The translations under genes and the position numbers were made by a program. 64,000 bases of DNA from Anaerolineae bacterium (GTDB lineage: Bacteria > Chloroflexota > Anaerolineae > Caldilineales > Caldilineaceae): NCBI GenBank assembly GCA_030432295.1, contig JAUIHI010000004.1, positions 121,706 through 185,705 on the forward strand. The letters are read 5' to 3'. The stretch's first letter is position 1. Every line of letters starts with the position of its first letter. Under the pieces are notes generated by a model. The model was given only the letters and a program-made list of their open reading frames with translations, ran no database searches and was not told the DNA's origin. This document shows positions 17,668 to 26,087 of this stretch, in pieces.

Positions 17668-19002
17668 ATGGACCGCACCACACCGACATTCAATTTGAAA
17701 GCAGTTGTGCAGGATACCGGTATCAAACCGGACACCCTGCGCGCGTGGGAGCGGCGCTATGGGCTGCCCGAACCGGACAGAACCGGCGGTGGTCACCGTC
17801 TCTATTCCCAGCGGGACATCGACACCCTGCGCTGGCTGATTGCCCGTCAGGAAGAAGGGCTGAGCATCAGCCGGGCTGTGGACCTGTGGCGACAGTTGGA
17901 AAATGAGGATCAGGACCCGTTGTCGTCTGTGGAGTATAGCCTGGCCGAGAACGATTCCGGGGCATCGCTGGTGGTGGGGGAAGAGGTGACAGCCTTTCGG
18001 CAGCAATGGATCGAAGCCTGCCTGGGTTTCAACGAGCGGGTCGCCGACCAGATTCTGGCCCAGGGCTTTGCACTTTTCCCCACCGAAGTGGTCTGCCTGG
18101 AGGTGCTGCAACGGGGCATCCGGGAGATCGGCCAGGGCTGGTATGAGGGCAAAGTCTCCGTCCAGCAGGAGCACTTCGCATCCGCTCTGGTCATCCGCAA
18201 GTTGGAATCCCTGCTCAGCGCCACCCCGCCCCCTGTGCGCTCCGGGCGGATTCTGGTGGCAGGCACAGCCGACGAAGAGCACGTGATCGGCCAGCTAATC
18301 TTCCAGCTTTTGCTGCGGCGCAAGGGATGGGAGACAGTCTACCTGGGCGCGAGTGTGCCTACCCAGCGCTTGCAGGAGAGTCTGGATGTGGTGCGTCCCC
18401 ATCTGGTGGTTTTAACTGCCCAACAATTGCACACTGCCGCCACCCTGCAAACGATGGCCTCCATTCTCACGACAAAAGGTGTGCCCCTCGGCTATGCGGG
18501 ACGCATCTTCGGAATTTCGCCTGACTTGCGTTCTCGCATCTCCGGCCACTATCTGGGCGACACCCTTCAGCAGGCCGTAGAACGGGTGGACAGCCTGATG
18601 CACGCGCCCGGCACACCACCAGAAACCCAGCCGGTTTCGCCGGAATATCAGGCCAGCCGCCTACATTTCCAGAGCAAGTCCACGGCGATTCAGGCCCGAA
18701 TGATGACTGCAATGGATCGAGGGAATATGCAGCCTAGCCACCTGGAAATGGCCGGCCTGAACCTGACCCGTTCGATCCACGCAGCGCTCCAACTGGGGGA
18801 TATGGGGCTGATGGGCGGGGAGATGGCCTGGATTCAGGGGCTGTTGCATAACTTTGAAATCCCGGACGAATTCCTCAATCGCTTTATGCTCGCCTACCGG
18901 GATGCAGCCCACGATCTGCTGGGCGCAGAGGGCCAGCCCATTCTCGATTGGCTGGACGCTATATGCAGCGAGATTGAAGCCCAAGAGAAGGTGGCTGCGT
19001 GA
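17668..19002 (+). CDS. CarH-like MerR/B12-binding photoreceptor regulator
   Basis: A 444-residue regulator. Residues 8-75 form a MerR-type winged helix (DTLRAWERRYGLPEPDRTGGGHRLY). Residues about 105-190 are the helical cobalamin cap with the photoreceptor signature Wx9EH (W158, E168, H169). Residues about 193-295 are the B12-binding Rossmann domain with ExHxxG (E203, H205, G208), giving the lower cobalt ligand. In CarH/LitR proteins adenosylcobalamin holds a DNA-binding tetramer in the dark and light breaks it. The usual length is about 300; here about 120 extra residues follow, mostly helical and unrecognised. GGAG lies 8 bases before the ATG. Confidence 0.88.
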   Translation: MDRTTPTFNLKAVVQDTGIKPDTLRAWERRYGLPEPDRTGGGHRLYSQRDIDTLRWLIARQEEGLSISRAVDLWRQLENEDQDPLSSVEYSLAENDSGASLVVGEEVTAFRQQWIEACLGFNERVADQILAQGFALFPTEVVCLEVLQRGIREIGQGWYEGKVSVQQEHFASALVIRKLESLLSATPPPVRSGRILVAGTADEEHVIGQLIFQLLLRRKGWETVYLGASVPTQRLQESLDVVRPHLVVLTAQQLHTAATLQTMASILTTKGVPLGYAGRIFGISPDLRSRISGHYLGDTLQQAVERVDSLMHAPGTPPETQPVSPEYQASRLHFQSKSTAIQARMMTAMDRGNMQPSHLEMAGLNLTRSIHAALQLGDMGLMGGEMAWIQGLLHNFEIPDEFLNRFMLAYRDAAHDLLGAEGQPILDWLDAICSEIEAQEKVAA

Positions 19003-19751
19003 GGTTCTCCACCCGCAGGCAGAAAGGTAAGGCCAGTCGCTTTTGGCCAGGCGTACTGATGGCGCTCCTCCTTTCTTTGGCAGCCACCGATGCCCTGGCC
19101 CACCAGCCCTTCTTTGAAGATGACGATCTGACACCGACGACGCCTCTGCGCGTGGTGGACCCAGAGGTCTCCACCGCGCTCTATGCCACGCTGGATCGTC
19201 CCGGCGATGTGGATTATTTCGTCTTTGACGGCCAGGCTGGTGTGCGGGTGGAGATCGGAATGACGATTCCCCAAATTGAAGGCCAGGCAGATTTTGCGCC
19301 GACGATTGGACTAATCGGGCCAGGATTGGCGGAATTCGAAGGAGAATCCCTGCCGGACAGCGCTACCCGGCAACTGGCAAAGGCCGGGGACGGGCTATTG
19401 CTTTTGGAGTCGGTTTCGGCGACGACATTCTACGAGCCATTCAGCCGCACCTCCTACTGGCGGCGTCAACGGGAGACAGTCGCCCTGCCTGCTGATGGGC
19501 AATACACACTGGTGGTCTGGTCCCCAGACGATGCGGTTGGACGCTATGTGCTGGTCGTGGGCGATCGGGAGATTCCCGGCGGCGATTTGATGTTTCCGAT
19601 GAAGTTGCCGGTCTATTGGACGCCTGTGGTCAGCGACGGCGCAACCAGCGACGGTCTGCCCGCGCCGGTTCAACAGCCAGCCCCCTGCTCCTGGCTGGAA
19701 CGGCTGCTTGCGCGGCTTTCCTGGTCGGTAAACCAGCGATGTGCGCCCTAA
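18999..19751 (+). CDS. Secreted protein of unknown function
   Basis: A 250-residue protein starting at a GTG that overlaps the carH-like stop (GTGA), so translation is probably coupled. A signal peptide (LMALLLSLAATDALA) is followed by a beta-rich region with a pre-peptidase-domain-like pattern (DPEVSTALYATLDRPGDVDYFVFDGQAG, here shown only in part by residues about 54-81) and a Tyr/Trp-containing segment. There are two cysteines near the C-terminus (CSW, QRC). I do not recognise a family. Coupling to a light-responsive regulator is odd for an exported protein. Confidence 0.6.
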   Translation: MRFSTRRQKGKASRFWPGVLMALLLSLAATDALAHQPFFEDDDLTPTTPLRVVDPEVSTALYATLDRPGDVDYFVFDGQAGVRVEIGMTIPQIEGQADFAPTIGLIGPGLAEFEGESLPDSATRQLAKAGDGLLLLESVSATTFYEPFSRTSYWRRQRETVALPADGQYTLVVWSPDDAVGRYVLVVGDREIPGGDLMFPMKLPVYWTPVVSDGATSDGLPAPVQQPAPCSWLERLLARLSWSVNQRCAP

Positions 19752-19784
19752 TTCTTTCGAACCGCCACGACCACTACCGGAAAA

Positions 19785-19813
19785 TTGCTTCTTACCCGTT
19801 AATTCTGTAGAAT
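19785..19813 (+). promoter_or_regulatory. Promoter of the ATP-grasp operon
   Basis: TTGCTT (19785-19790), a 17-base spacer and TAGAAT (19808-19813). The leader runs about 138 bases to the ATG at 19958 and contains a small CCGGTGC/GCACCGG hairpin at about 19909-19928. Confidence 0.5.
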
Positions 19814-19957
19814 AGCCAAGTGTGCTTTCCCCAGCACAGTAGAGTCAGCCCAGCGACTCTGATCAGGACAGCGCTTGCCTCTTCACTGCTAGCGCATGCA
19901 ACCAACCGCCGGTGCAAAGCGGCACCGGGCCAAAATACTCCTTGCAAAGGCATACGT

Positions 19958-21445
19958 ATGGCAGCAGCGGATCTCATCCCGAAACTTGGCGATCTCCAAG
20001 AACCCTACACCAATTACACATTGGATGAGGGGTTTATGGACGAAATGTTTGACGAGCAGGGCCTGCCCCGGCCTGCCTACCTCCCCCTCTTTCGCCGCCT
20101 TTCCGAACTACCCAAAGAAGAGCTGGGCCGCAGACAAAGCGCGGCAGATCAGGCATTTCTCAACCAGGGCATCACCTTCACTGTCTATGGCAACGATGCA
20201 GGGACCGAGCGCATCTTCCCCTACGATCTGTTGCCCCGCATCATCACCGCCCCGGAATGGGCCACGATTGAGCAGGGCCTTAAACAGCGCATCTACGCCC
20301 TCAACCTCTTCCTGAAAGATATCTACCACGAAGGCAAAATCCTGGCCGACGGCGTTGTGCCCCACGACCTCGTCTATTCGTGCCAACATTTCCGCCGGGA
20401 GATGCGGGGACTGCGCACACCCAAAGACATCTACACCTGTGTAGTGGGGTCGGATCTGGTGCGCCTGCCCGACGGCAGCTTTGCTGTGCTGGAAGACAAT
20501 CTGCGTGTGCCCAGCGGCGTCTCCTATATGCTGGCCAACCGCCAGGTGATGAAACGGGTCTTCCCCGGACTCTTCGGCGGCTACGGCGTCCAGTCCGTCG
20601 ATCACTACGGCCAGGCTCTGCTCTCTACCCTGCGCAAGTTGGCCCCCCACGGCAACCGGGAACCGACTGTCGTTCTGCTCACCCCCGGCGTCTACAATTC
20701 CGCCTATTTCGAGCATACCTTTTTGGCCCGGCAGATGGGCATCGAACTGGTGGAAGGACGGGACCTGGCCGTGCAGGACGGGGTGGTCTATATGCGCACC
20801 ACCGGCGGGCTGAAGCGGGTCGATGTGATCTACCGGCGCATCGACGACGACTTTATCGACCCCCTCACTTTCCGGGCCGATTCGGCCCTGGGCGTGCCGG
20901 GTATCTTCAATGCCTATCGTATGGGCAATGTGGCCCTGGCCAATGCATTGGGAACCGGTGTGGCCGACGACAAAGCCATCTACGCCTACGTCCCCGCCAT
21001 CATCCGCTACTACCTGGGCGAAGAGCCGATTCTGGAAAACGTAGAAACGTATCTATGCGAAGACAAGCAGCAGTTGAGTTATGTCCTCGACAATCTGGAG
21101 AAATTGGTTGTCAAGGCAGTCGGCGAATCCGGCGGCTATGGGATGCTGGTGGGTCCCCACAGCACAGCCGAACAGCGGGAACAGTTCCGTGCCCAAATTC
21201 TGGACAAACCCCGCAACTATATCGCCCAGCCAACCCTCGGCCTCTCCCGTGCCCCCTGCTTTATTGAAAATCACGTGGAGCCACGCCACGTGGACCTCCG
21301 CCCGTATGTGCTCTATGGGGGATCGCCGGACGAGACGACGATTGTGCCGGGGGGGCTGACGCGGGTCGCCCTGCGCCGGGGTTCGCTGGTGGTCAACTCG
21401 TCCCAGGGCGGCGGCAGCAAAGATACTTGGGTTTTGGAGGAATAA
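19958..21445 (+). CDS. Circularly permuted ATP-grasp protein (DUF404/DUF407)
   Basis: A 495-residue member of the circularly permuted ATP-grasp family. It shows [23 protein letters not shown], quoted here only to locate it near residues 87-108, [14 protein letters not shown], the [17 protein letters not shown] block, and C-terminal [21 protein letters not shown], all family hallmarks. These enzymes are predicted to be amidoligases making a peptide-like product; the substrate is unknown. The AAAGG ribosome site 7 bases before ATG 19958 fixes the start; the frame is open for 46 codons upstream. It is gene one of a conserved trio with alpha-E and transglutaminase proteins. Confidence 0.9.
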   Translation: MAAADLIPKLGDLQEPYTNYTLDEGFMDEMFDEQGLPRPAYLPLFRRLSELPKEELGRRQSAADQAFLNQGITFTVYGNDAGTERIFPYDLLPRIITAPEWATIEQGLKQRIYALNLFLKDIYHEGKILADGVVPHDLVYSCQHFRREMRGLRTPKDIYTCVVGSDLVRLPDGSFAVLEDNLRVPSGVSYMLANRQVMKRVFPGLFGGYGVQSVDHYGQALLSTLRKLAPHGNREPTVVLLTPGVYNSAYFEHTFLARQMGIELVEGRDLAVQDGVVYMRTTGGLKRVDVIYRRIDDDFIDPLTFRADSALGVPGIFNAYRMGNVALANALGTGVADDKAIYAYVPAIIRYYLGEEPILENVETYLCEDKQQLSYVLDNLEKLVVKAVGESGGYGMLVGPHSTAEQREQFRAQILDKPRNYIAQPTLGLSRAPCFIENHVEPRHVDLRPYVLYGGSPDETTIVPGGLTRVALRRGSLVVNSSQGGGSKDTWVLEE

Positions 21446-21471
21446 TCAAATGCTTTCACTGCCAAAAGCTC

Positions 21472-21542
21472 AAAAACCGAGTTTTTAGGACCGAGTCACA
21501 TATGGAATCCTCAGTCACTTTCACAAAAAAAACTCGGTTTTT
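21472..21542. repeat. Inverted repeat AAAAACCGAGTTTTT
   Basis: A 15-base word at 21472-21486 and its exact complement at 21528-21542 bracket 41 bases in the gap between the ATP-grasp and alpha-E genes. Each word is itself nearly self-complementary. It ends 15 bases before the alpha-E ATG. It may be a dispersed repeat; a similar GAGAAACCG/CGGTTTCTC pair lies at 52965-53026. Confidence 0.6.
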
Positions 21543-21557
21543 CACTGGAGTTATCAA

Positions 21558-22535
21558 ATGTTATCACGCGCTGCAGACAGCCTCTATTGGATGAGCCGTT
21601 ATATGGAACGAGCCGAGCACACCGCCCGGCTGATCAACGTCCACCTGAACACAATGGTGGGACAATCGCCCAGCGCGGCCGAGCGCCACTGGCAGCGCCT
21701 TTTCTCCGGCCTGCGCATACCCGCCCCGCTGGACGAAAAGGGGCAAATTCATGCGCCAGAACCCTACGCCGTCATTCGCAGCCTGACTTTTGATCGGGCC
21801 AATTCCGATTCTCTGGTTGCCAATATTTCAGCGGCCCGGGAGAACGCCCGCCAGATTCGGGAACAGCTCAGCACTGAGATGTGGGAGCAGATCAACCGGA
21901 TATACCTGAACCTGAATCAGCGCAGCTTTGATCAGGTGTGGAACGACCAGCCCCACGCCTTCTTCCGGGAGATCGAGAACAACACCAATCTTTTCCAGGG
22001 TTTGACCGGATCGACAATGATGCACGACGAGGGCTGGCGTTTTATTCAGATAGGCGGCTATCTGGAACGGGCCATCTCCACCGCTTCTCTGGTGGACGCC
22101 CACTACGCCATCTACGAGGAGCACAAAGAGGAACCCCTACGCACGGACGAGTATTTGCAGTGGGTCGGCCTGCTCAAATCCTGCTCCGCGTTTGAAGCCT
22201 ATTGCCGAACCTATACGCCGACGTTGCACACGGGCTACATCGCCGAATTCCTGCTGCTCAGTCCGGTGTTGCCCCGCTCCCTACACTTCTGCGCGGACCG
22301 GATGCACCAGGCCGTGCAGCAGATCGCTGGCATCACCGGGGGCGGACGCTCCCAACGGCTGACCCGGCTGACCGGTCGCTTGCAGGCCAAAGTGCGCTAC
22401 GGCCAGATCGATGAAATTCTGGCCGATGGCCTGCACACTTTTCTAAGCGATTTTGTGGACCAGTGCCAGGAGGTCCACGTGGCCATCTACCAGGCGTACA
22501 TCGACCATCAACTGGAGCAGGAGGTAAACGGGTGA
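21558..22535 (+). CDS. Alpha-E domain protein (DUF403)
   Basis: A 325-residue all-helical alpha-E protein, recognised by MLSRAADSLYWMSRYMERAEHTARL near the start (residues 1-25, the family opening) and ENARQIREQLSTEMWE. Alpha-E proteins always travel with circularly permuted ATP-grasp and transglutaminase-like proteins and are thought to act in the same peptide-forming and processing pathway. GGAG lies 8 bases upstream of the ATG, and the stop overlaps the next GTG by GTGA. Confidence 0.92.
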   Translation: MLSRAADSLYWMSRYMERAEHTARLINVHLNTMVGQSPSAAERHWQRLFSGLRIPAPLDEKGQIHAPEPYAVIRSLTFDRANSDSLVANISAARENARQIREQLSTEMWEQINRIYLNLNQRSFDQVWNDQPHAFFREIENNTNLFQGLTGSTMMHDEGWRFIQIGGYLERAISTASLVDAHYAIYEEHKEEPLRTDEYLQWVGLLKSCSAFEAYCRTYTPTLHTGYIAEFLLLSPVLPRSLHFCADRMHQAVQQIAGITGGGRSQRLTRLTGRLQAKVRYGQIDEILADGLHTFLSDFVDQCQEVHVAIYQAYIDHQLEQEVNG

Positions 22536-23497
22536 CAACCTACGCCATTCAACACCAGACACGCTACCGCTACAGCGCATCCGTCAGCGAAAGTGTGATG
22601 GAAGCCCGCATGAAGCCCCGAAACGATACGGGCCAGACCTGTCACACATTCCAGTTGGCTGTCAGCCCCCGCGCCCAGGTTCATCGCTATTCCGACCACA
22701 TGGGCAATGAAATTCATTGGTTCAATATACCCAACAGACAGGGGCAACTGGTCATGCGGGCCAATTCACTGGTAGAGGTCTTGCCTTGGGATCCGGGCCA
22801 ATTGATCCCGGACGACGCTGCCTGGGCCGCGCTGGACCGACTGGGGAAGGACCCGGCCTACTGGGATTGGCTGGCCCCCAGCCATTTCGCAGTCCAGAGC
22901 GAAAACCTGCACCGCTTTGCCCAGAGCGAAGGCATCCAGCGCAAGCGGGATCCCCTGCGGGTGCTCTATGCCATCAACCAGTCTATCTACGACGCTTTTG
23001 AGTATGTACCCGCCAGCACTGATGTGGATTCACCGATTGATGTGGCCCTCACGACCCGCCGAGGTGTCTGCCAGGATTACACCCACATTTTTATCGCGCT
23101 GGCCCGCAGCCTGGGTATCCCCTGTCGCTATGTCAGCGGCTACCTCTTTCACGAGGACGATCGCCAGGACCGCTCGGCCCAGGACGCCACCCACGCCTGG
23201 GCCGAAGCCTTTCTGCCCGAGCACGGCTGGATTGGCTTTGACCCCACCAACAATCTGGTGGCCCAGGGCCGCCATATCCGGGTGGCAATTGGCCGGGATT
23301 ATGCGGATGTGCCGCCGACAAAAGGGGTCTACCGGGGCGATGCCGACAGCGATCTGGATGTGGGCGTGCAGGTGACGCTGGCCGAGCGTCCCGCACCGGA
23401 GGAGGAACTGATCCCGACGACGGGCTGGGTTCCGCCGGAGGATACGCTGAGCGATCAGCAGCAGCAGCAGCAGCAACAGCAGCAACAGCAGCAATAA
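22532..23497 (+). CDS. Transglutaminase-like cysteine protease with polyglutamine tail
   Basis: A 321-residue protein. It has the N-terminal bacterial transglutaminase-like domain (TTYAIQHQTRYRYS) and a papain-like core with catalytic C180 (RRGVCQDYTHIF), H221 (DATHAWAEAFLP) and D237 (GFDPTNN). The start is GTG 22532, overlapping the alpha-E stop, with AGGAGG 7 bases upstream. The product probably cleaves or transfers on the peptide made by the ATP-grasp partner. The last 13 codons before the stop are all CAG/CAA, giving a pure glutamine tail, which is unusual in bacteria. Confidence 0.92.
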   Translation: MTTYAIQHQTRYRYSASVSESVMEARMKPRNDTGQTCHTFQLAVSPRAQVHRYSDHMGNEIHWFNIPNRQGQLVMRANSLVEVLPWDPGQLIPDDAAWAALDRLGKDPAYWDWLAPSHFAVQSENLHRFAQSEGIQRKRDPLRVLYAINQSIYDAFEYVPASTDVDSPIDVALTTRRGVCQDYTHIFIALARSLGIPCRYVSGYLFHEDDRQDRSAQDATHAWAEAFLPEHGWIGFDPTNNLVAQGRHIRVAIGRDYADVPPTKGVYRGDADSDLDVGVQVTLAERPAPEEELIPTTGWVPPEDTLSDQQQQQQQQQQQQQ

Positions 23498-23540
23498 AAA
23501 GAGCCGTCGCAAGCCAAATGGTTTGCGACGGCTCTTTTTA
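23495..23540. terminator. Bidirectional intrinsic terminator
   Basis: TAAAAAGAGCCGTCGCAA (23495-23512) and its exact complement (23523-23540) form an 18-bp stem with A and T tracts at the ends. It begins at the transglutaminase stop codon and lies 20 bases from the end of the convergent malic enzyme gene, so it can serve both. Confidence 0.92.
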
Positions 23541-23560
23541 TTGCTTAGAATTCGGAAGAA

Positions 23561-25819
23561 TTATCCCCGTGCGTTGAACTGGGCTTCTACCACTGCCATC
23601 GTCGCCACATTCACAATGTCGATGACCTCCGCGCCTGTCTCCAGCACCTGAATCGGCTGACCCATCCCCACCAGAATCGGGCCGATTGTCTCCGCGCCGC
23701 CCAACCGATTGAGCAGTTTATAGGCAGTGTTGGCCGCGGCCAGGTCCGGGAAGACGAGGACGTTGGCGTCGCTCACCGCGCTGAAGGGGAAGTTTTGCTC
23801 CATCCGTTCGGGCACAACCGCCACATCAGCCTGCATCTCCCCATCCACTACCAGATCGGGCCGCCGGGATTTGACGATCTCCGTGGCCTGGCGCACTTTG
23901 TCCGAGAATGGGTGACGGGTGCTGCCAAAGTTGGAGAAGCTGAGCATCGCGATGCGGGGTTCCACATCGAACTGCACGGCCACATCCGCCGCGTTGATGG
24001 CAATCGTCGCCAGCGTCTCCGCGTCCGGGTCGATGTTCACTGTAGCATCGGAGAAGAAGTAGGGCTTGCCCTGGACCAGCATCAGATAGACGCCGCTGAC
24101 CACGCCCCGGTCCGCCTGGGAGCCGACCACTTGCAGGGCCGGGCGCAGGACTTCGGGATAGTTGTAGGTGAGGCCAGAGACGAAAGCGTCGGCGTCGCCC
24201 TGCTCCACCATCATCGGGCCAAAGTAGTTGGGCTGGCGCAGCAGATCGCTGGCCAGGCTGGGTGTCACGCCCCGGCGCTGGCGATTCTGGTGGAAACTCG
24301 CGGCATAGCCCGCTCGTTTGTCGCTCTCGTTGGGATCGACGACAGTCGGCGTGAAGCCCACGGCCAGTTCCGCGCAGAGTTTCTGCACCACTGCGGGCCG
24401 CCCCAACAGAATCGGATTGGCGATGCCCTGGGTGGCCAAGGCGTGGGCCGCCCGGATCACTTTCGCCTGCTCGCCCTCGGCAAAGACCACCCGCTTGGGG
24501 TCGGCCTTGGCCTTGGCCTGCATCGAACGCATAATCTGATAGCCAGCCCCGATGCGGGCAGCCAGTTCATCCTCATAGGCGTCCAGGTCGATCTGCTTGC
24601 GGGCCACACCGCTCTCCATCGCAGCTTTGGCGACTGCCGGGGCCACCCACATCAGCACCCGGCTGTCCACCGGCTTTGGAATGATATAGTCCGGGCCGAA
24701 GCGCAGCTGGTCCAGATCGTAGGCTTTCATCACACTGTCCGGCACATCTTCCCGGGCCAGCGCGGCCAGGGCGTGGGCCGCGGCCAGTTTCATCTCCATA
24801 TTGATGTCTGTGGCCCGCACATCCAGCGCGCCCCGGAAGATGAAGGGAAAGCCCAGCACATTGTTCACCTGGTTGGGATAGTCGCTGCGTCCCGTGCCCA
24901 TAATCACCGTGTCGGTGCGGGCCGACATCGCCAGATCGTAGGTGATCTCCGGGTCTGGATTGGCCATTGCGAAGACAATCGGATTGGCCGCCATCGACCG
25001 GATCATATCCTGGGTGAAGCTGTTGGCCACAGAGAGACCGATGAGGACATCCGCGCCGACAACTGCCTCTTCCAGTGTGCGGGCATCGGTCTCGACAGCA
25101 CGCGGCTCTTTCCACTCGTTCATACCGACGGTGCGCCCTTTGTAGATGACGCCTTTGCTATCGCACATAGTAATGTTAGTGCGCTTCGCCCCCAAGGAGA
25201 TATAGAAATCCGAGCAGGCAATGGCCGACGCGCCTGCGCCGTTGATGACGATGCGCACATCCGCAAAAGACTTGCCGACCACTTCCAGAGCGTTGATCAG
25301 CCCTGCGCCAGAGATGATGGCTGTGCCGTGCTGGTCGTCGTGAAAGACGGGAATATCCACTTTCTTCTGGAGTTCCTGTTCGATCTTGAAACATTCGGGC
25401 GCTTTGATGTCCTCCAGATTGATGCCGCCAAAGGTAGGCGCAATCATCTCGCAGAAGCGGATAATCTCGTCCGGGTCTTTAGAGTTGACCTCAATATCGA
25501 AGACATCCACATCGGCAAAGCGCTTGAAGAGGACCGCCTTGCCCTCCATCACCGGTTTAGAAGCCAATGCGCCCCGGTCGCCCAGGCCGAGAATGGCCGT
25601 GCCATTGCTGATCACCGCCACCAGATTACCCTTGGCCGTATACTCAAAGGCATCTTCCGGCTGGTCGGCGATGGCAAGGACGGGATGGGCCACCCCTGGC
25701 GAATAGGCCAGGGAGAGATCCCGCTGGGTGTCCATGGGTTTGGTGGCAACAATTTTGAGTTTGCCCGGACGGCCAACCGAATGGTAGTCTAGGGCGTCTT
25801 GCCGGGTGAGTTCTGACAT
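23561..25819 (-). CDS. maeB: NADP-dependent malic enzyme with phosphotransacetylase-like domain (MaeB type)
   Basis: A 752-residue cytoplasmic enzyme converting malate to pyruvate and CO2 with NADP reduction. The N-terminal malic domain has [11 protein letters not shown], the lysine region [16 protein letters not shown], the metal site [14 protein letters not shown] and [10 protein letters not shown]; the NAD(P) Rossmann region follows with [11 protein letters not shown]. From about residue 430 to the end is a phosphotransacetylase-like domain, which in MaeB is regulatory (acetyl-CoA response) rather than catalytic. I start at ATG 25819 (AGGAG 8 bases upstream); the frame extends 222 bases further without similarity. 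Length matches MaeB (about 750-760). Confidence 0.93.
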   Translation of the reverse strand: MSELTRQDALDYHSVGRPGKLKIVATKPMDTQRDLSLAYSPGVAHPVLAIADQPEDAFEYTAKGNLVAVISNGTAILGLGDRGALASKPVMEGKAVLFKRFADVDVFDIEVNSKDPDEIIRFCEMIAPTFGGINLEDIKAPECFKIEQELQKKVDIPVFHDDQHGTAIISGAGLINALEVVGKSFADVRIVINGAGASAIACSDFYISLGAKRTNITMCDSKGVIYKGRTVGMNEWKEPRAVETDARTLEEAVVGADVLIGLSVANSFTQDMIRSMAANPIVFAMANPDPEITYDLAMSARTDTVIMGTGRSDYPNQVNNVLGFPFIFRGALDVRATDINMEMKLAAAHALAALAREDVPDSVMKAYDLDQLRFGPDYIIPKPVDSRVLMWVAPAVAKAAMESGVARKQIDLDAYEDELAARIGAGYQIMRSMQAKAKADPKRVVFAEGEQAKVIRAAHALATQGIANPILLGRPAVVQKLCAELAVGFTPTVVDPNESDKRAGYAASFHQNRQRRGVTPSLASDLLRQPNYFGPMMVEQGDADAFVSGLTYNYPEVLRPALQVVGSQADRGVVSGVYLMLVQGKPYFFSDATVNIDPDAETLATIAINAADVAVQFDVEPRIAMLSFSNFGSTRHPFSDKVRQATEIVKSRRPDLVVDGEMQADVAVVPERMEQNFPFSAVSDANVLVFPDLAAANTAYKLLNRLGGAETIGPILVGMGQPIQVLETGAEVIDIVNVATMAVVEAQFNARG

Positions 25820-25922
25820 CTTTGTCGCTCCTGTAGCGTGGATGAAACGTGGAACTGCCGGGGCATATTCGCACAACCGGCAGCGGTAGATGAGGGGAAA
25901 ACGGACAGCAACATCCACCTCT

Positions 25923-25951
25923 ATTGTACTCCTCAAAACGGGGCGGGGCAA
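25923..25951 (-). promoter_or_regulatory. Possible promoter of the malic enzyme gene
   Basis: Minus-strand TTGCCC (25951-25946), a 17-base spacer and TACAAT (25928-25923), about 104 bases upstream of the ATG at 25819. The remainder of the 268-base gap to the helicase gene holds nothing I recognise. Confidence 0.45.
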
Positions 25952-26087
25952 ACAGATGGGGCAGGGAAAATGGGGAAAATGTTTAGCCGGACGGATGTTT
26001 GTCCAACTCGTACAGCGCACGACGCAAATTAACAACGCCATTCCGATTCAGTTTGATTCGCTGAATGGTTGCGCTGCTTCCCTACGG

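Noticed and set aside
19820..19957. N-terminal extension of the ATP-grasp protein
   Set aside because: Family similarity and the AAAGG ribosome site support ATG 19958; the extension overlaps the likely leader RNA.
23795..25792. A 665-codon open frame opposite the malic enzyme gene
   Set aside because: Antisense shadow of a well-recognised gene in high-GC DNA; translation is histidine/arginine-rich with no domain.
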